Shown: piece after piece, positions 25,442 to 36,103 of the stretch
Layout of the letters: each line of letters starts with the position of its first letter
Numbering within the stretch: position 1 is the first letter of the stretch
DNA from: Palsa-1392 sp963819975
GTDB lineage: Bacteria; Verrucomicrobiota; Verrucomicrobiia; Chthoniobacterales; UBA10450
Assembly (NCBI GenBank): GCA_963819975.1
Contig: CAWFYE010000007.1
Span: 248,001-312,000, forward strand
Reading direction: 5' to 3'
DNA: 64,000 nucleotides
Made by a program: the position numbers and the translations under genes
Notes under the pieces: generated by a model
Databases searched by the model: none
The model's input: only the letters and a program-made list of their open reading frames with translations
Told to the model about the DNA's origin: nothing

Positions 25442-26851
25442 ATGTCGAATTCATCGCCCAAGGTGTCTGACGCAAAGATAAAAAGCTCCGGCGCCTGGCA
25501 GCGAACCGGCGGGTTGGTTTCCCTCCCGGAAGTGCACCGCAGCATTGTCGTGCCGGGCAAGGGCTCCTTCTGGCGCAAGATGGCGGCTTTTGCCGGACCG
25601 GGCTTTCTCGTCGCGGTCGGCTACATGGATCCCGGCAACTGGGCGACCGACCTGGCGGGCGGGGCGCAGTTTGGCTACACCCTCCTCTCGGTCGTCTTGA
25701 TCTCGAACTTCATGGCCATCCTCCTCCAGCATCTCTGCGTGAAGTTGGGCATCGCAACGGGCCGCGATCTCGCCCAGGCCTGCCGCGATCATTACAGCCC
25801 GCCCACCATTTGGTTTCTCTGGATCATCTGCGAGCTGGCCATCGCGGCCTGCGATCTCGCGGAAGTCGTCGGCTCGGCCATTGGTCTGCAACTCCTTTTT
25901 GGTATCCCGATCGTTTGGGGCTGCGTCATCACCTGCCTCGATGTCCTGGCCGTTCTCTTCCTGCAGAACAAGGGCTTTCGCTACATCGAAGCAGTCGTTG
26001 TCACTCTCATTTTGACCATCGGTGGGTGCTTCGCCTTCGAACTCTTCTTCGCCCAACCCAGCCTGACCGGCGTGTTGCTGGGCTTCGTGCCGAGCACCGA
26101 GATCATCAAGAATCAGAGCATGCTCTACGTCAGCATCGGCATCCTCGGCGCGACCGTCATGCCGCATAATCTCTACCTCCACTCCTCGATCGTGCAGACG
26201 CGCAATTTCGAGCGTTCCGTGGAAGGCAAACGCGAAGCGATCAAGTTCGCGACGATCGATTCCACCTTCGCCCTCATGTTTGCTCTCTTTATTAACGCGG
26301 CCATCCTGATTCTGGCGGCCGCCGTTTTTCATTGGTCCGGACACAAGGATGTCGCGGAAATACAGGACGCCTACCAGCTGCTCAGTCCCACGCTCGGTGT
26401 CACGATCGCGAGCACGCTCTTCGCCGTCGCTCTGCTCGCTTCCGGGCAAAACTCCACCCTCACCGGCACGCTCGCCGGCCAGATCGTGATGGAGGGCTTT
26501 CTAAATTTTCGCATCACGCCGTGGCTGCGCCGGCTGATCACGCGCGGCATCGCGATCGTGCCCGCGGTTTTGATCATTGGCCTTTACGGCGAGAACCAAA
26601 CCACCGAATTGCTCGTCGCCAGCCAGGTGGTCCTGAGCATGCAACTCGGTTTCGCAGTCTGGCCCCTGATGCGATTCACGGGCGAGAAAGCGAAGATGGG
26701 TGAATTCGTCAACCCGGTCTGGGTCAAAATCCTCGGCTGGACGACGGCGGCAATTATCATCACGCTCAACGTGAAACTGCTTTTTGACACTTTCATGCCT
26801 TTGACAGCCCGCCAGGCCTTCTACGGGTTCTTCGGGTTGCCGGCCGAATAA
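25442..26851 (+). CDS. mntH: NRAMP manganese/divalent metal transporter
   Basis: 469 aa with about 11 membrane spans. The metal site motifs are intact: DPGNWATD in span 1 and MPHNLYLHSS in span 6. NRAMP proteins import Mn(II), with some Fe(II), by proton symport at the inner membrane. There is a 45-aa hydrophilic N-terminus before the first span, which is a little long. Pairing with a divergent MntR and an inverted-repeat operator indicates repression when manganese is plentiful. A UspA gene follows after 7 bases and is probably co-transcribed. Confidence 0.95.
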   Translation: MSNSSPKVSDAKIKSSGAWQRTGGLVSLPEVHRSIVVPGKGSFWRKMAAFAGPGFLVAVGYMDPGNWATDLAGGAQFGYTLLSVVLISNFMAILLQHLCVKLGIATGRDLAQACRDHYSPPTIWFLWIICELAIAACDLAEVVGSAIGLQLLFGIPIVWGCVITCLDVLAVLFLQNKGFRYIEAVVVTLILTIGGCFAFELFFAQPSLTGVLLGFVPSTEIIKNQSMLYVSIGILGATVMPHNLYLHSSIVQTRNFERSVEGKREAIKFATIDSTFALMFALFINAAILILAAAVFHWSGHKDVAEIQDAYQLLSPTLGVTIASTLFAVALLASGQNSTLTGTLAGQIVMEGFLNFRITPWLRRLITRGIAIVPAVLIIGLYGENQTTELLVASQVVLSMQLGFAVWPLMRFTGEKAKMGEFVNPVWVKILGWTTAAIIITLNVKLLFDTFMPLTARQAFYGFFGLPAE

Positions 26852-26858
26852 ATTTGCC

Positions 26859-27284
26859 GTGTATCAGCACATTCTCATTCCGCTCGAAAACAGCCCGGCT
26901 GACCAGGCCATCCTTGACCACATCAAACCGCTCGCCCGGCTGACCGGCGCCAAGCTTTTACTCATGCACGTTGCCGACGGCTGGGTAGCGCGCAATTACC
27001 AGCGGTTGAACCTGGCCGAGAGCGAAGAGATGCAGGAGGACCGCGCCTACTTGGAAAAGCGCGCCGCCGAGCTGCGCGGCGAAGGCTTTACCGTCGATCA
27101 CCTCCTCGCGCTCGGCGAACCGGCCGACGAAATGATCAAGGTCGCCGAGACCTATGGCGTCGACCTCATTGCCATGTCGACCCACGGCCATCGCTTTATC
27201 AGCGATCTGCTTTACGGCAGCACAGCGGACAAAGTACGGCACCTGGTCGACGTCCCGGTGCTTTTGCTGAAGGCGAATCGCTGA
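26859..27284 (+). CDS. Universal stress protein (UspA family)
   Basis: 141 aa from a GTG at 26859, 7 bases after mntH. It shows the UspA alpha/beta fold: YQHILIPLENSPADQAILDH, ALGEPADEMIKVAETYGVDLIAMSTHGH and the C-terminal G-S-T-A-x-K-V-x-H-x-V-D-V-P-V-L-L-L-K signature. The GH...YGS loop fits an ATP-binding type. Being in the mntH unit hints at a role under metal or oxidative stress (inference). Confidence 0.88.
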   Translation: MYQHILIPLENSPADQAILDHIKPLARLTGAKLLLMHVADGWVARNYQRLNLAESEEMQEDRAYLEKRAAELRGEGFTVDHLLALGEPADEMIKVAETYGVDLIAMSTHGHRFISDLLYGSTADKVRHLVDVPVLLLKANR

Positions 27285-27320
27285 TTCGGATGCCGATTGA
27301 TCGTTAGGCTTTGGCCGGTC

Positions 27321-27332
27321 GGGCTTCAGCCC
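27321..27332 (+). terminator. Hairpin after uspA
   Basis: GGGC-TTCA-GCCC forms a compact hairpin 37 bases after the UspA stop. There is no T-run. Confidence 0.3.
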
Positions 27333-27438
27333 CTCACAAGCTAGAAACCTCGCGCGACCCTTCCCGGTCTTGGGTGGGAGGTCTCTTTTCCACCGAAAGG
27401 TTGCCCGAGAGTGGCACCGTTGCTGCTTTCTAGAAATT

Positions 27439-28152
27439 ATGGCGAAGTTCCTAAACACGAGCGCAGCGAACTATTATCTCGAAGAGATCATTCGGCTCGC
27501 GCGCGACCGGCTCATCCTCATCACTCCGGTGCTGAAGTTGAACGACCGGGTCAAGGAGCTGCTCGAAGACAAGCACCAGCGAAAAATCGAGGTCCATCTC
27601 GCCTTCGAAAAAAACGAATTACTCCCCGAGGAAGCAAACTGGCTGCGCGCGCTCTCCTACATCCGCACCAGCTTCTGCCGCAACCTCCACGCCAAGTGCT
27701 ACCTGAACGAGCAGTTCTGTATCGTCAGCAGCCTCAACCTGCACGAGCTGAGCCACGCCAAGAGCAACGAAATCGGCGTCCTCATTTCAAAGGAGGACGA
27801 CGAGGAACTTTTCCAGACTCTTTCCGATGAAGCCGACCGCATCCTCCGGATCAGCGATGAACTGCGGATGAGCTTCGAGAAAGTGCGCCGAATAAGCGAG
27901 GAAAACGCGCCCGGAGCGGAGGAGGAACAGGAAAGCACCGGCAAACTCAGTACCTCACGCCTCGCGAAAAAGCTCGGCCTTAAGACCCAGGAATTAACCA
28001 ACCACCTCGTGCACCTCGGCGCGATCGAGATCAACGAAGGCCGCAAACAGATTACCCCGCTCGGCCGCCGGCTCGGCGGCGAGCTGCGGGTCAGCGCACG
28101 GTTCGGCCCTTATTTTCTCTGGCCGGAAGCGTTGCCGCTGGCGAAGACCTGA
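27439..28152 (+). CDS. Phospholipase-D-like protein with single HKD motif
   Basis: 237 aa from ATG 27439. The N-terminal 150 aa hold one PLD half-site, HAKCYLNEQFCIVSSLNL, which follows H-x-K-x4-(D/E)-x6-(G/S)-S-x-N with Glu for Asp. A single HKD motif implies that two chains pair to form the active site, as in PLD-type nucleases. Residues about 190-215 look like a small helix-turn-helix (RLAKKLGLKTQELTNHLVHLGAIE), so nucleic acid may be the substrate. There is no signal peptide. It could be a nuclease or a phosphodiesterase; the substrate is unproven. Confidence 0.65.
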   Translation: MAKFLNTSAANYYLEEIIRLARDRLILITPVLKLNDRVKELLEDKHQRKIEVHLAFEKNELLPEEANWLRALSYIRTSFCRNLHAKCYLNEQFCIVSSLNLHELSHAKSNEIGVLISKEDDEELFQTLSDEADRILRISDELRMSFEKVRRISEENAPGAEEEQESTGKLSTSRLAKKLGLKTQELTNHLVHLGAIEINEGRKQITPLGRRLGGELRVSARFGPYFLWPEALPLAKT

Positions 28153-28209
28153 AACTCCTGGAAGGGCGCTTTGTACGCGCCGTCGGCGGTCGCAAAACCG
28201 CCGCCCTGA

Positions 28210-28428
28210 TCAGCCTTCGGCCGACTCCGGCACGGCCTTCTCGGCGGCTTGGAACCCGATCTTCGAATGCGTGCCGTCGCAAAACGGCTTCTCGGTCGAA
28301 GCGCCGCAGCGGCAAAGCGCCATCCGCGTCTCGACTGGATAGCTATTCCCATCCGCGTCCTTCATTTCCACCTCGCCCTTCACGATGTACGGGCCGTTCT
28401 TGATGATGTCTATCGTTACGTCAGCCAT
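28210..28428 (-). CDS. CDGSH iron-sulfur domain protein
   Basis: 72 aa from ATG 28428. The motif CRCGASTEKPFCDGTH gives the three Cys and one His that hold a [2Fe-2S] cluster in CDGSH proteins. An N-terminal strand segment (IIKNGPYIVKGEVEMKDADG) completes the small fold. Such proteins act in redox or iron-sulfur handling; the partner is unknown. It is divergent from the GNAT gene. Confidence 0.9.
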   Translation of the reverse strand: MADVTIDIIKNGPYIVKGEVEMKDADGNSYPVETRMALCRCGASTEKPFCDGTHSKIGFQAAEKAVPESAEG

Positions 28429-28594
28429 GCAGGCAGCTTCGCATCCCAGTCGGGAAAAAGAAACCGCCGCATTCTCCGGAGCTCGCGGTGACCTCCGCAC
28501 GATTCAGGGACCGATTCCGTACGTTTTGTCCGTGAACAAACCGGCGATGTCGGCTAACAAAGCGGCAAAGTTCGCCCGCGAATCCGCACCTCGA

Positions 28595-29056
28595 ATGAAA
28601 CCAGAAGTCCAATTACGCGATGTGGAAGCGAACGACCTGGCGCTCTTCTTCGAACACCAGTGCGATCCCGTGGCCGTGGCGATGGTCGTCTTCCATTCGC
28701 GCGATCGGGCCGAGTTCGCGCAGCATTGGGCGGCGCTGCTGGCCGACGAGGCGATTCTCAAAAAGACGGTGGTCGTCGACGATCAGGTCGCCGGGCACGT
28801 GGTGAGTTTCGAGCAGGATGGGAAGCGAGAGGTCGGCTACTGGCTCGACCGCGCCTATTGGGGCCGCGGCGTCGCGACCAAGGCGCTGACCGCTTTCCTC
28901 CGCCTAGAACAGACCCGCCCGCTCTATGCCGGGGTGGCGAAGCACAATGCCGCCTCGCTCCGCGTCCTGCAGAAATGCGGGTTTACGCTACCCCGCTCCG
29001 TGAACGAGCCATCCAACGACGCCGACCCTTCGCTCGTTCTTCTCACGCTTTCTTGA
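28595..29056 (+). CDS. GNAT-family acetyltransferase (RimJ/RimL-like)
   Basis: 153 aa from the ATG at 28595; an ATG at 28547 is also in frame. It has LRDVEANDLALFFEH as the opening, EVGYWLDRAYWGRGVATKAL with the acetyl-CoA loop R-G-V-A-T, and AGVAKHNAASLRVLQKCGF as the family's conserved end. It is similar to the GNAT type that acetylates protein N-termini or small amines. The substrate is unknown and no operon partner is evident. Confidence 0.8.
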   Translation: MKPEVQLRDVEANDLALFFEHQCDPVAVAMVVFHSRDRAEFAQHWAALLADEAILKKTVVVDDQVAGHVVSFEQDGKREVGYWLDRAYWGRGVATKALTAFLRLEQTRPLYAGVAKHNAASLRVLQKCGFTLPRSVNEPSNDADPSLVLLTLS

Positions 29057-29406
29057 GCCGCTTTCTTTGCTCGCGGCGAACACCGGCCGCGCAGGGCTTC
29101 GTTACTGGTTCGATATAAGTCGGAGACGCTTCGGATATTCAACAACGCGATCGCGGCGCCGCCTTCAGGATCGAACGCCTGGGCAGGAAGGTGAACCTCG
29201 TCTGATGTCCGAAGAAATCTCCCAACTGGCGTCACGTACGCAGACCGACATATCTCACGATCTCAAGCCGCTCGTTTCAGAGACAGCATGCCCTTTGATA
29301 GATAGGTAGACTTCTCGGTCTGGGGTGGGAGACCTGGGTCTGGAAGACGCCGGGAACGGAACGGCGGGAGAACGAAACGGGGTCGGTCCGTGCATGTTTG
29401 CTTTCC
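29057..29406. other. 350-base gap, no gene seen
   Basis: It lies between convergent genes. I see no coding frame with family character. A phrase near 29316-29330 (CGGTCTGGGGTGGGAG) resembles one at 27366-27380, so a short repeat may be present. Confidence 0.35.
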
Positions 29407-30495
29407 TTAGGGCGGCGTGAAGCTAAATCGCAGCGCCTGGTGCAAGCGCGGGGGGAGGGCTGGGAGGTGGCGGCGCTCGATCAGGAAGGTGATGACACCG
29501 GCAAGCTCCTTGAAGATGTAGTTGCGGTTGACCGCGCCCTGCAGGTACTGCTCGCCGCTGCTCCCGCCCGTGCCGACCCGGGTGCCGATCATGCGCCGAA
29601 CCATTTGCAGGTGGCGGTAGCGGAAGTTGCCCAGTTGCTCGTCGATCTCGACGAGGGAATTGAGGAGACCGAACGGGAGACGGAACATCGGCTCGTCCCG
29701 ATAGAGCATGATGAAGAGCGCGGCCCGCAGGGCGGTCGGTCGGAAAGCGCCCCAGCCGGTCTTGAAAAAAATGTCGTCGAACTTGCCGAGGAGATCTGTT
29801 TTCTCGTCGCGGTCGGAGAGGCTTTGCTCGTAGAGGACGCGGTAGCGGGTCCAAAACGGGGCATATTCGGACGGAGCCGATTCGTCAGGCGTTTCCTTCC
29901 AATCGCGCCAGAATTCCTCGTTGAAGAACGGCATCCGCTCGAGCCAGTGCTCGACCAGTTGCAGGAAAGTCGGCTGCTCTTCGAAGGCGCTGATCTCAGC
30001 GAAATCCCTTTCGTTAAAGCCGCCAAACTGGGTGTGCTTGTAGTAGTCGGGCCGAAACCGATTTTCCATTTGCAGGCCTAACGACGCTTCAATTTTCCGG
30101 AACTGCATGCTCTGAAATCCGGAGGCGCCGTGGAGCAGCTCGCGGAACTCGAGGAAATCGAGCGGAGTCATCGTTTCCAAGACATCGACCTGGTGATTAA
30201 GCAGTTTCCAGATCTCGACCACGCGCTTGAGTCGGTGCACGACCACGTTCATGTCCGGCCCGTCGTCGTCCGCCGCCGGCTGGCTCAGGACTTCTTTGCA
30301 GGCGGTGATCTCGTGCAGGATTTGTTTGAACCAAAGCTCGTAGGCCTGGTGGATGATGATGAAGAGCATCTCATCGTGCGCGATGAGCTTGCCCTCCTTC
30401 AGACTGAGCGGTTTTTGCAGCTCGAGCAGGCCCTTAATCCCGAGGTAGTCGCCATAATACTGGGTCGAGCGCTCGTGATTAATCGGGCATTCCAT
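29407..30495 (-). CDS. kynA: Tryptophan 2,3-dioxygenase
   Basis: 362 aa from ATG 30495. It shows TDO signatures: YYGDYLGIKGLLELQKP, HDEMLFIIIHQAYELWFKQILHE with the distal His, SGFQSMQFRKIE, FRYRHLQMV with the proximal heme His, and RMIGTRVGTGGSSG. It opens the indole ring of L-tryptophan to N-formylkynurenine, the first step of the kynurenine route, in the cytoplasm as a heme homotetramer. No other kynurenine genes are in the window. The C-terminal 25 aa are rich in Leu/Pro/Arg. An upstream TTG-type extension is unlikely. Confidence 0.95.
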   Translation of the reverse strand: MECPINHERSTQYYGDYLGIKGLLELQKPLSLKEGKLIAHDEMLFIIIHQAYELWFKQILHEITACKEVLSQPAADDDGPDMNVVVHRLKRVVEIWKLLNHQVDVLETMTPLDFLEFRELLHGASGFQSMQFRKIEASLGLQMENRFRPDYYKHTQFGGFNERDFAEISAFEEQPTFLQLVEHWLERMPFFNEEFWRDWKETPDESAPSEYAPFWTRYRVLYEQSLSDRDEKTDLLGKFDDIFFKTGWGAFRPTALRAALFIMLYRDEPMFRLPFGLLNSLVEIDEQLGNFRYRHLQMVRRMIGTRVGTGGSSGEQYLQGAVNRNYIFKELAGVITFLIERRHLPALPPRLHQALRFSFTPP

Positions 30496-30706
30496 CGTCG
30501 CAGTCTCGCGCAGCGTGGCCGCGGCAGTCAATCCGCGGGCGATTCTTTAAGGAGGTCGCGATTGCGATTACCTCGGAAATCGAACCTGTGCGAATTCGAT
30601 TCTCGATGGCCGAGGGTGCTTGATTGAAGGAGGTCGCTCTCCGCTCTATCATTGCCCGTGCCTTTGGACAGCGCGCACTCATTTGAGCTGATGAAAAATC
30701 CCGCCC

Positions 30707-32533
30707 GTGGCTGAGTCGAGCAGGGAGCGTCCCCTGACTGGACCGGGATCGACGGCCACGAAACCGACAAAAAAAATCCCGCTCTCGCCCCTGCGTTTCT
30801 GGCTCCTCTCGGTCGTGATCGGTCTCGTCGGCGGCTGCGGCGCGGTCGTCTTCCGCGGGATGATCGCGCTCTTTCACAACTTCTTTTTTCTCGGCAAGTT
30901 TTCCGTCTTTTACGAAGCGAATATCCACACGCCGCCGAGTCCATGGGGTCCGTTGATTATTTTCGTGCCTGTGATCGGCGCGATCGGCGTGACCTGGTTG
31001 GTGAAAACGTTCGCGCCAGAGGCGCGCGGCCATGGTGTGCCCGAGGTGATGGACGCGATCTATTACAACAAGAGCATCATTCGGCCGGTGGTCGCGATCG
31101 TGAAGTCGCTCGCCTCGGCGCTTTCGATCGGGAGTGGCGGCTCAGTCGGCCGCGAGGGACCGATCATCCAAATCGGGTCGGCCTTTGGGTCGACCGTCGG
31201 TCAATGGCTGCGCCTTCCCGCGTGGCAACGCACGACCTTGATCGCGGCCGGCGCTGGCGCAGGCATTGCCGCGACCTTCAATACGCCGATCGGCGGTGTT
31301 CTCTTCGCGGCGGAACTTTTGCTGCATGAGGTCAGCGTCTGGACGCTCGTGCCGGTGGTGATTTCGACCGCGAGCGCGAGTTACGTCGGCCGTCTTTTCT
31401 TTGGGCCGACCCCGGCCTTCACCATCCCGCAGTTGCGGATGGATTACTTCCATCTCACGCACCCGCTTTTGCTCGTTGCTTACGTCGGGCTTGGTCTTTT
31501 GATCGGTCTGGTCTCAGTGCTTTACATCCGGTCGATCTACGCCTTCGAGGATTTCTTCGATCACAAAATCCGGAACCCTTATCTGCGCCACATGAGCGGC
31601 ATGCTCGTTCTCGGCATCCTCATGTATCTGCTCCTGCGACAGACGGGTAATTATCACATCGAGGGAGTCGGCTACGCGACGATCCAGAGTGTGCTCGCCG
31701 GCACACTCACTTCTTTCTGGCTGCTCTTGCTCCTTTTTGCCCTGAAACTTTTTGCCACTTCGCTCACCCTCGGCTCGGGGGCTTCAGGCGGGGTTTTTTC
31801 GCCGGCGCTTTTTCTCGGAGCGACGCTCGGGAGCGCCTACGGAATTTTGCTCCAGCATGTTTTTCCGAGCGCAGACATCACGCCGGCGGCCTTCGCGGTG
31901 GTTGGAATGGCAGGCATCGTCGGCGGGACGACGGGGGCGGCCATCACCGCGATCGTGATGATCTTTGAAATGACACTCGATTACGGGGTGGTCGTGCCAA
32001 TGACGATCACGGTCGCGATCGCCTACGGATTGCGAAAGATGATTTCGAACGAAAGCATCTACACCCTCAAACTGATGCGGCGCGGCCATCGCATGCCGAG
32101 CGCGATGCAGGCCAACATCCAGTACATGAAACCGGCTCGGGAATTGAAGCACGCCGGGGTCATTAGGCTGGAGGCCGGCATGACCCTGCCGGAACTGGCC
32201 ATCATCCTGCCTTCCTATCCCGAGGACGCCTGTTTCGTGGTCACGGACGAGAAGAAAATTACCGGCGTCATCACGTTCACCTCCGCTCTCAAAGCCGTCC
32301 GCATTCCCCGCCAGGATACGACTGTGGCCGAGATTTCCTCGCAGGACTACGCGGTCATCAGCGCCGACACTTCCGTCTTCGAAATCCTGACCAAGTTACG
32401 GCTCGACGGCACGGAAGTTTTCCTGATGGCCCCGGGTGAGCACGAGAACGCGGCCGACGGCCTGCACCGTTGGATTTCAAAGGAGTCGATCGCGGAGTCG
32501 TTGATCGACGCGATCGAGTTGTTTACGGAATAG
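30707..32533 (+). CDS. ClC-family chloride channel/transporter with CBS-like tail
   Basis: 608 aa from GTG 30707; no ATG is available before the first span. It has the ClC motifs GSGGSVGREGP (gating Glu present, GSGGS in place of GSGIP), GAGAGIAATFNTPIGGVLFAAE and GSGASGGVFSPALFLGATLGSAYG. About 10-12 membrane helices span residues 30-450. Residues about 485-608 form two CBS-like regulatory units (EAGMTLPELAIILPSYPEDACFV and ISADTSVFEILTKL). It moves chloride or a related anion at the inner membrane. It is convergent with the helicase gene. Confidence 0.9.
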   Translation: MAESSRERPLTGPGSTATKPTKKIPLSPLRFWLLSVVIGLVGGCGAVVFRGMIALFHNFFFLGKFSVFYEANIHTPPSPWGPLIIFVPVIGAIGVTWLVKTFAPEARGHGVPEVMDAIYYNKSIIRPVVAIVKSLASALSIGSGGSVGREGPIIQIGSAFGSTVGQWLRLPAWQRTTLIAAGAGAGIAATFNTPIGGVLFAAELLLHEVSVWTLVPVVISTASASYVGRLFFGPTPAFTIPQLRMDYFHLTHPLLLVAYVGLGLLIGLVSVLYIRSIYAFEDFFDHKIRNPYLRHMSGMLVLGILMYLLLRQTGNYHIEGVGYATIQSVLAGTLTSFWLLLLLFALKLFATSLTLGSGASGGVFSPALFLGATLGSAYGILLQHVFPSADITPAAFAVVGMAGIVGGTTGAAITAIVMIFEMTLDYGVVVPMTITVAIAYGLRKMISNESIYTLKLMRRGHRMPSAMQANIQYMKPARELKHAGVIRLEAGMTLPELAIILPSYPEDACFVVTDEKKITGVITFTSALKAVRIPRQDTTVAEISSQDYAVISADTSVFEILTKLRLDGTEVFLMAPGEHENAADGLHRWISKESIAESLIDAIELFTE

Positions 32534-32580
32534 ACCAACGGCCAGCGAAGATCGGGTTGCCCAAGGGCAACATCCACAGC

Positions 32581-33801
<1,221 letters not shown>

Positions 33802-33914
33802 TACCCTAACGCCTCAGACGGAGGACGCAAAGGATCACGGCGAGATTATGATGGTCAGCGGCCGAAAAGTTAGAGAGGATCGCTCTTCACTTTTTTCAAG
33901 AATATTTCATTACC

Positions 33915-35624
33915 ATGATTACTTCTACGATTGGAAATCGCCTCCTTCTTGCGCTCAGTGTTGTCGTCGCCCTCACCAACCTGCGCGCTGCGTCTAACGA
34001 CGCCGCATCGGTCCAGATAAAGGTTGTCCCGGTAGGCATCACCCCGGCGCAATTGGATGCGGTCGACAAAATTCTTCCGCGATCCGCTTCCCTGGCGGCC
34101 CTTCTGAAGGGCTCAAATTATCGGCATCTCTACACCGAGGCGCTCGAGTCGAATGAGAGTCGCTTTCGCGCAGTCTATTTCGATTACACCCAGCGGCGAA
34201 CAATTGTCGCCGAAGGCTCGTTAGGCGAACCGGCCGCCGCGCAGGCCCGGGTCGAAGCCACTTGGATGCCAACCGCGGTGGACGACGCCGAGTTCCAGGA
34301 CGCGGTCGGAGTGCTGACGAATGATCCCGATTTTCGCTCCGCTCTCCTGACCGGCCAGGCCACGACCTACCGTCCCATGCCGCCGGTCGAGAAGCTGAAC
34401 GCGGATGGCAGCCGGACCCAGGACCGGATCGTGAATGTCGGGTTTCTCCCCAAGCCGGGCGCTGAAAAACTCCGACACGAGATCGTCGGCGTGAATCTGG
34501 CCACCAACACCCTCGTGCGTTACCCGGGCCGCGCGCCTCACGAGGCAAGTGCGATCGATGAAGCGACTTGCGGCAACCCCGCAGCCGGACAATCCACCAC
34601 CCGACGCGGAACCGCCGGGCAATATCAACTCACCGTCCTCGATACCGACGGGACGGTCCTCTGGGACATGCTGGTCCTGCGCCCGTCGATTTCCTTGGGC
34701 ACAAACGCCTCCGCGATCGAGATCCGCGACGTGAAATATAAAGGCCACTCTGTCTTTAAGCGGGCGCACGTTCCGATCTTGAATGTGCAATACGGCAACA
34801 ATGAGTGCGGTCCTTATCGCGACTGGCAATACCAGGAAGGAATGTTTCAGGCGGACGGAACCGATATCGCGGGCGCGCCGGGCTTCCGTGACTGCGGCAC
34901 GACGCCGGCGACCACCCAAGTGGAGACTGGGAACGACGCCGGGAATTTCCGCGGCGTGGCCCTTTATCGCGAAGGAACCGAAGTCGTGCTCGTGACCGAG
35001 ATGGAAGCGGGCTGGTATCGCTACGTCCACGAGTGGCGTTTCGATCTCAACGGCACGATCCATCCCCGTTTCGGTTTTGGAGCGACCGCCAATAGCTGCA
35101 CCTGCTACAACCACACCCATCACGCCTACTTCCGTTTCGACTTCGACGTCGACGGGACGAGCAACCAAATTTACGAGCTCCCGCTGAGCGGGAAGCCCGA
35201 GCGAAACGTGACCCGGCTCACGACCGAGCGGAAAATTCGCCGAACCGGGACCGCGGCAAAGTATTACCGGATTCGCGGCGGAAAACGCAGTTACTATCTC
35301 TATCCTGGGCCTGACGACGGCGTGGCGGATTCCTACGCGCACGGGGACATGTGGTTCCTGCATTGGCACGATGGGCCGAACAACCTGGCGGCCGAAATCG
35401 ATGACGGACACGGCTTTTTCGATCCGACCGACGCGGATCTCGACCAATTCCTGACCGGCGAGTCGCTCCTGAACGAGGATTCCGTCGTCTGGTATCACGC
35501 CAGCTTCCTGCATACGCCCGACAACGAAGCCGACGGCCGGCGAACCGGCGCGAGTCATTCAGGGCCCAGAATCTTGACCGGCCCCGAGGTTGTCGGTCCG
35601 GACCTGATCCCGGAAGGTTTTTGA
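33915..35624 (+). CDS. Exported copper-amine-oxidase-like protein
   Basis: 569 aa. The signal peptide ends near residue 26 (VVALTNLRAAS). The C-terminal domain follows the copper amine oxidase scheme: a TPQ-site region AGWYRYVHEWRFDLNGTI, then the copper ligands in CYNHTHHAYFRFDFDVDG (H-x-H), and a third candidate His in VVWYHASFLHTPDNEAD. In classical enzymes the TPQ tyrosine sits in N-Y-D/E; here it reads W-Y-R, so cofactor formation is uncertain. The length is shorter than the usual 640-720 aa. If active it would oxidise primary amines in the periplasm with release of H2O2; a non-enzymatic relative is possible. Confidence 0.7.
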   Translation: MITSTIGNRLLLALSVVVALTNLRAASNDAASVQIKVVPVGITPAQLDAVDKILPRSASLAALLKGSNYRHLYTEALESNESRFRAVYFDYTQRRTIVAEGSLGEPAAAQARVEATWMPTAVDDAEFQDAVGVLTNDPDFRSALLTGQATTYRPMPPVEKLNADGSRTQDRIVNVGFLPKPGAEKLRHEIVGVNLATNTLVRYPGRAPHEASAIDEATCGNPAAGQSTTRRGTAGQYQLTVLDTDGTVLWDMLVLRPSISLGTNASAIEIRDVKYKGHSVFKRAHVPILNVQYGNNECGPYRDWQYQEGMFQADGTDIAGAPGFRDCGTTPATTQVETGNDAGNFRGVALYREGTEVVLVTEMEAGWYRYVHEWRFDLNGTIHPRFGFGATANSCTCYNHTHHAYFRFDFDVDGTSNQIYELPLSGKPERNVTRLTTERKIRRTGTAAKYYRIRGGKRSYYLYPGPDDGVADSYAHGDMWFLHWHDGPNNLAAEIDDGHGFFDPTDADLDQFLTGESLLNEDSVVWYHASFLHTPDNEADGRRTGASHSGPRILTGPEVVGPDLIPEGF

Positions 35625-35650
35625 TACCGACAAGGCGTCGTTCTATCCGC

Positions 35651-36103
35651 ATGCCGCTGCTCCGCATCTTTGTCCTGGCCGATACCCATGATCATCTCCC
35701 GGAAAACCTGGAAGCGCTGGCCGAGGGCGCGGACGAAATCTGGCACCTGGGCGACGTCTGCGCGCCGAGGCTGCTGGTCGATCTGGAAAATCTCGGGCCG
35801 CCCCTCACCCTCGTGCGCGGCAACTGCGACGGTAATTTCGAGTGGCCGCTGGTGGTTGATCTGACCCGGAACGGCGTCCGCTTCCGTCTCGTCCACATCA
35901 CACCGGAGCACGCGCCGAAGCAGATCGACGTTCTGCTGCACGCGCACACTCATGTGCCGCGAAACGAACGCCGGGATGGAGTGCTTTTCCTGAATCCCGG
36001 CTGCGTTACGCGTCCCAATCGGGGCGCGCCGCCCAGTGTCGCCCACCTCGAGATCGCCGCCGATGGCGAACTGACCTGGCGCCTAACGAGACTGCGCATG
36101 TAG
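35651..36103 (+). CDS. Metallophosphoesterase (YfcE/MJ0936 type)
   Basis: 150 aa from ATG 35651. It has the metal-site motifs LADTHDH, GDV, GNCD and HAHTH, ending NPGCVTRPNRG. The family hydrolyses phosphodiester model substrates with Mn or Ni; the natural substrate is usually unknown. It lies 27 bases after the amine-oxidase-like gene in the same direction. A perfect hairpin follows its stop. Confidence 0.88.
   Translation: MPLLRIFVLADTHDHLPENLEALAEGADEIWHLGDVCAPRLLVDLENLGPPLTLVRGNCDGNFEWPLVVDLTRNGVRFRLVHITPEHAPKQIDVLLHAHTHVPRNERRDGVLFLNPGCVTRPNRGAPPSVAHLEIAADGELTWRLTRLRM

Noticed and set aside
27412..27427. TGGCAC-N5-CTGCT, a sigma-54-like -24/-12 pattern before the PLD-like gene
   Set aside because: The spacing of GG and GC is right, but the start point would fall at the ATG itself, leaving no ribosome site, and the -12 box has mismatches.
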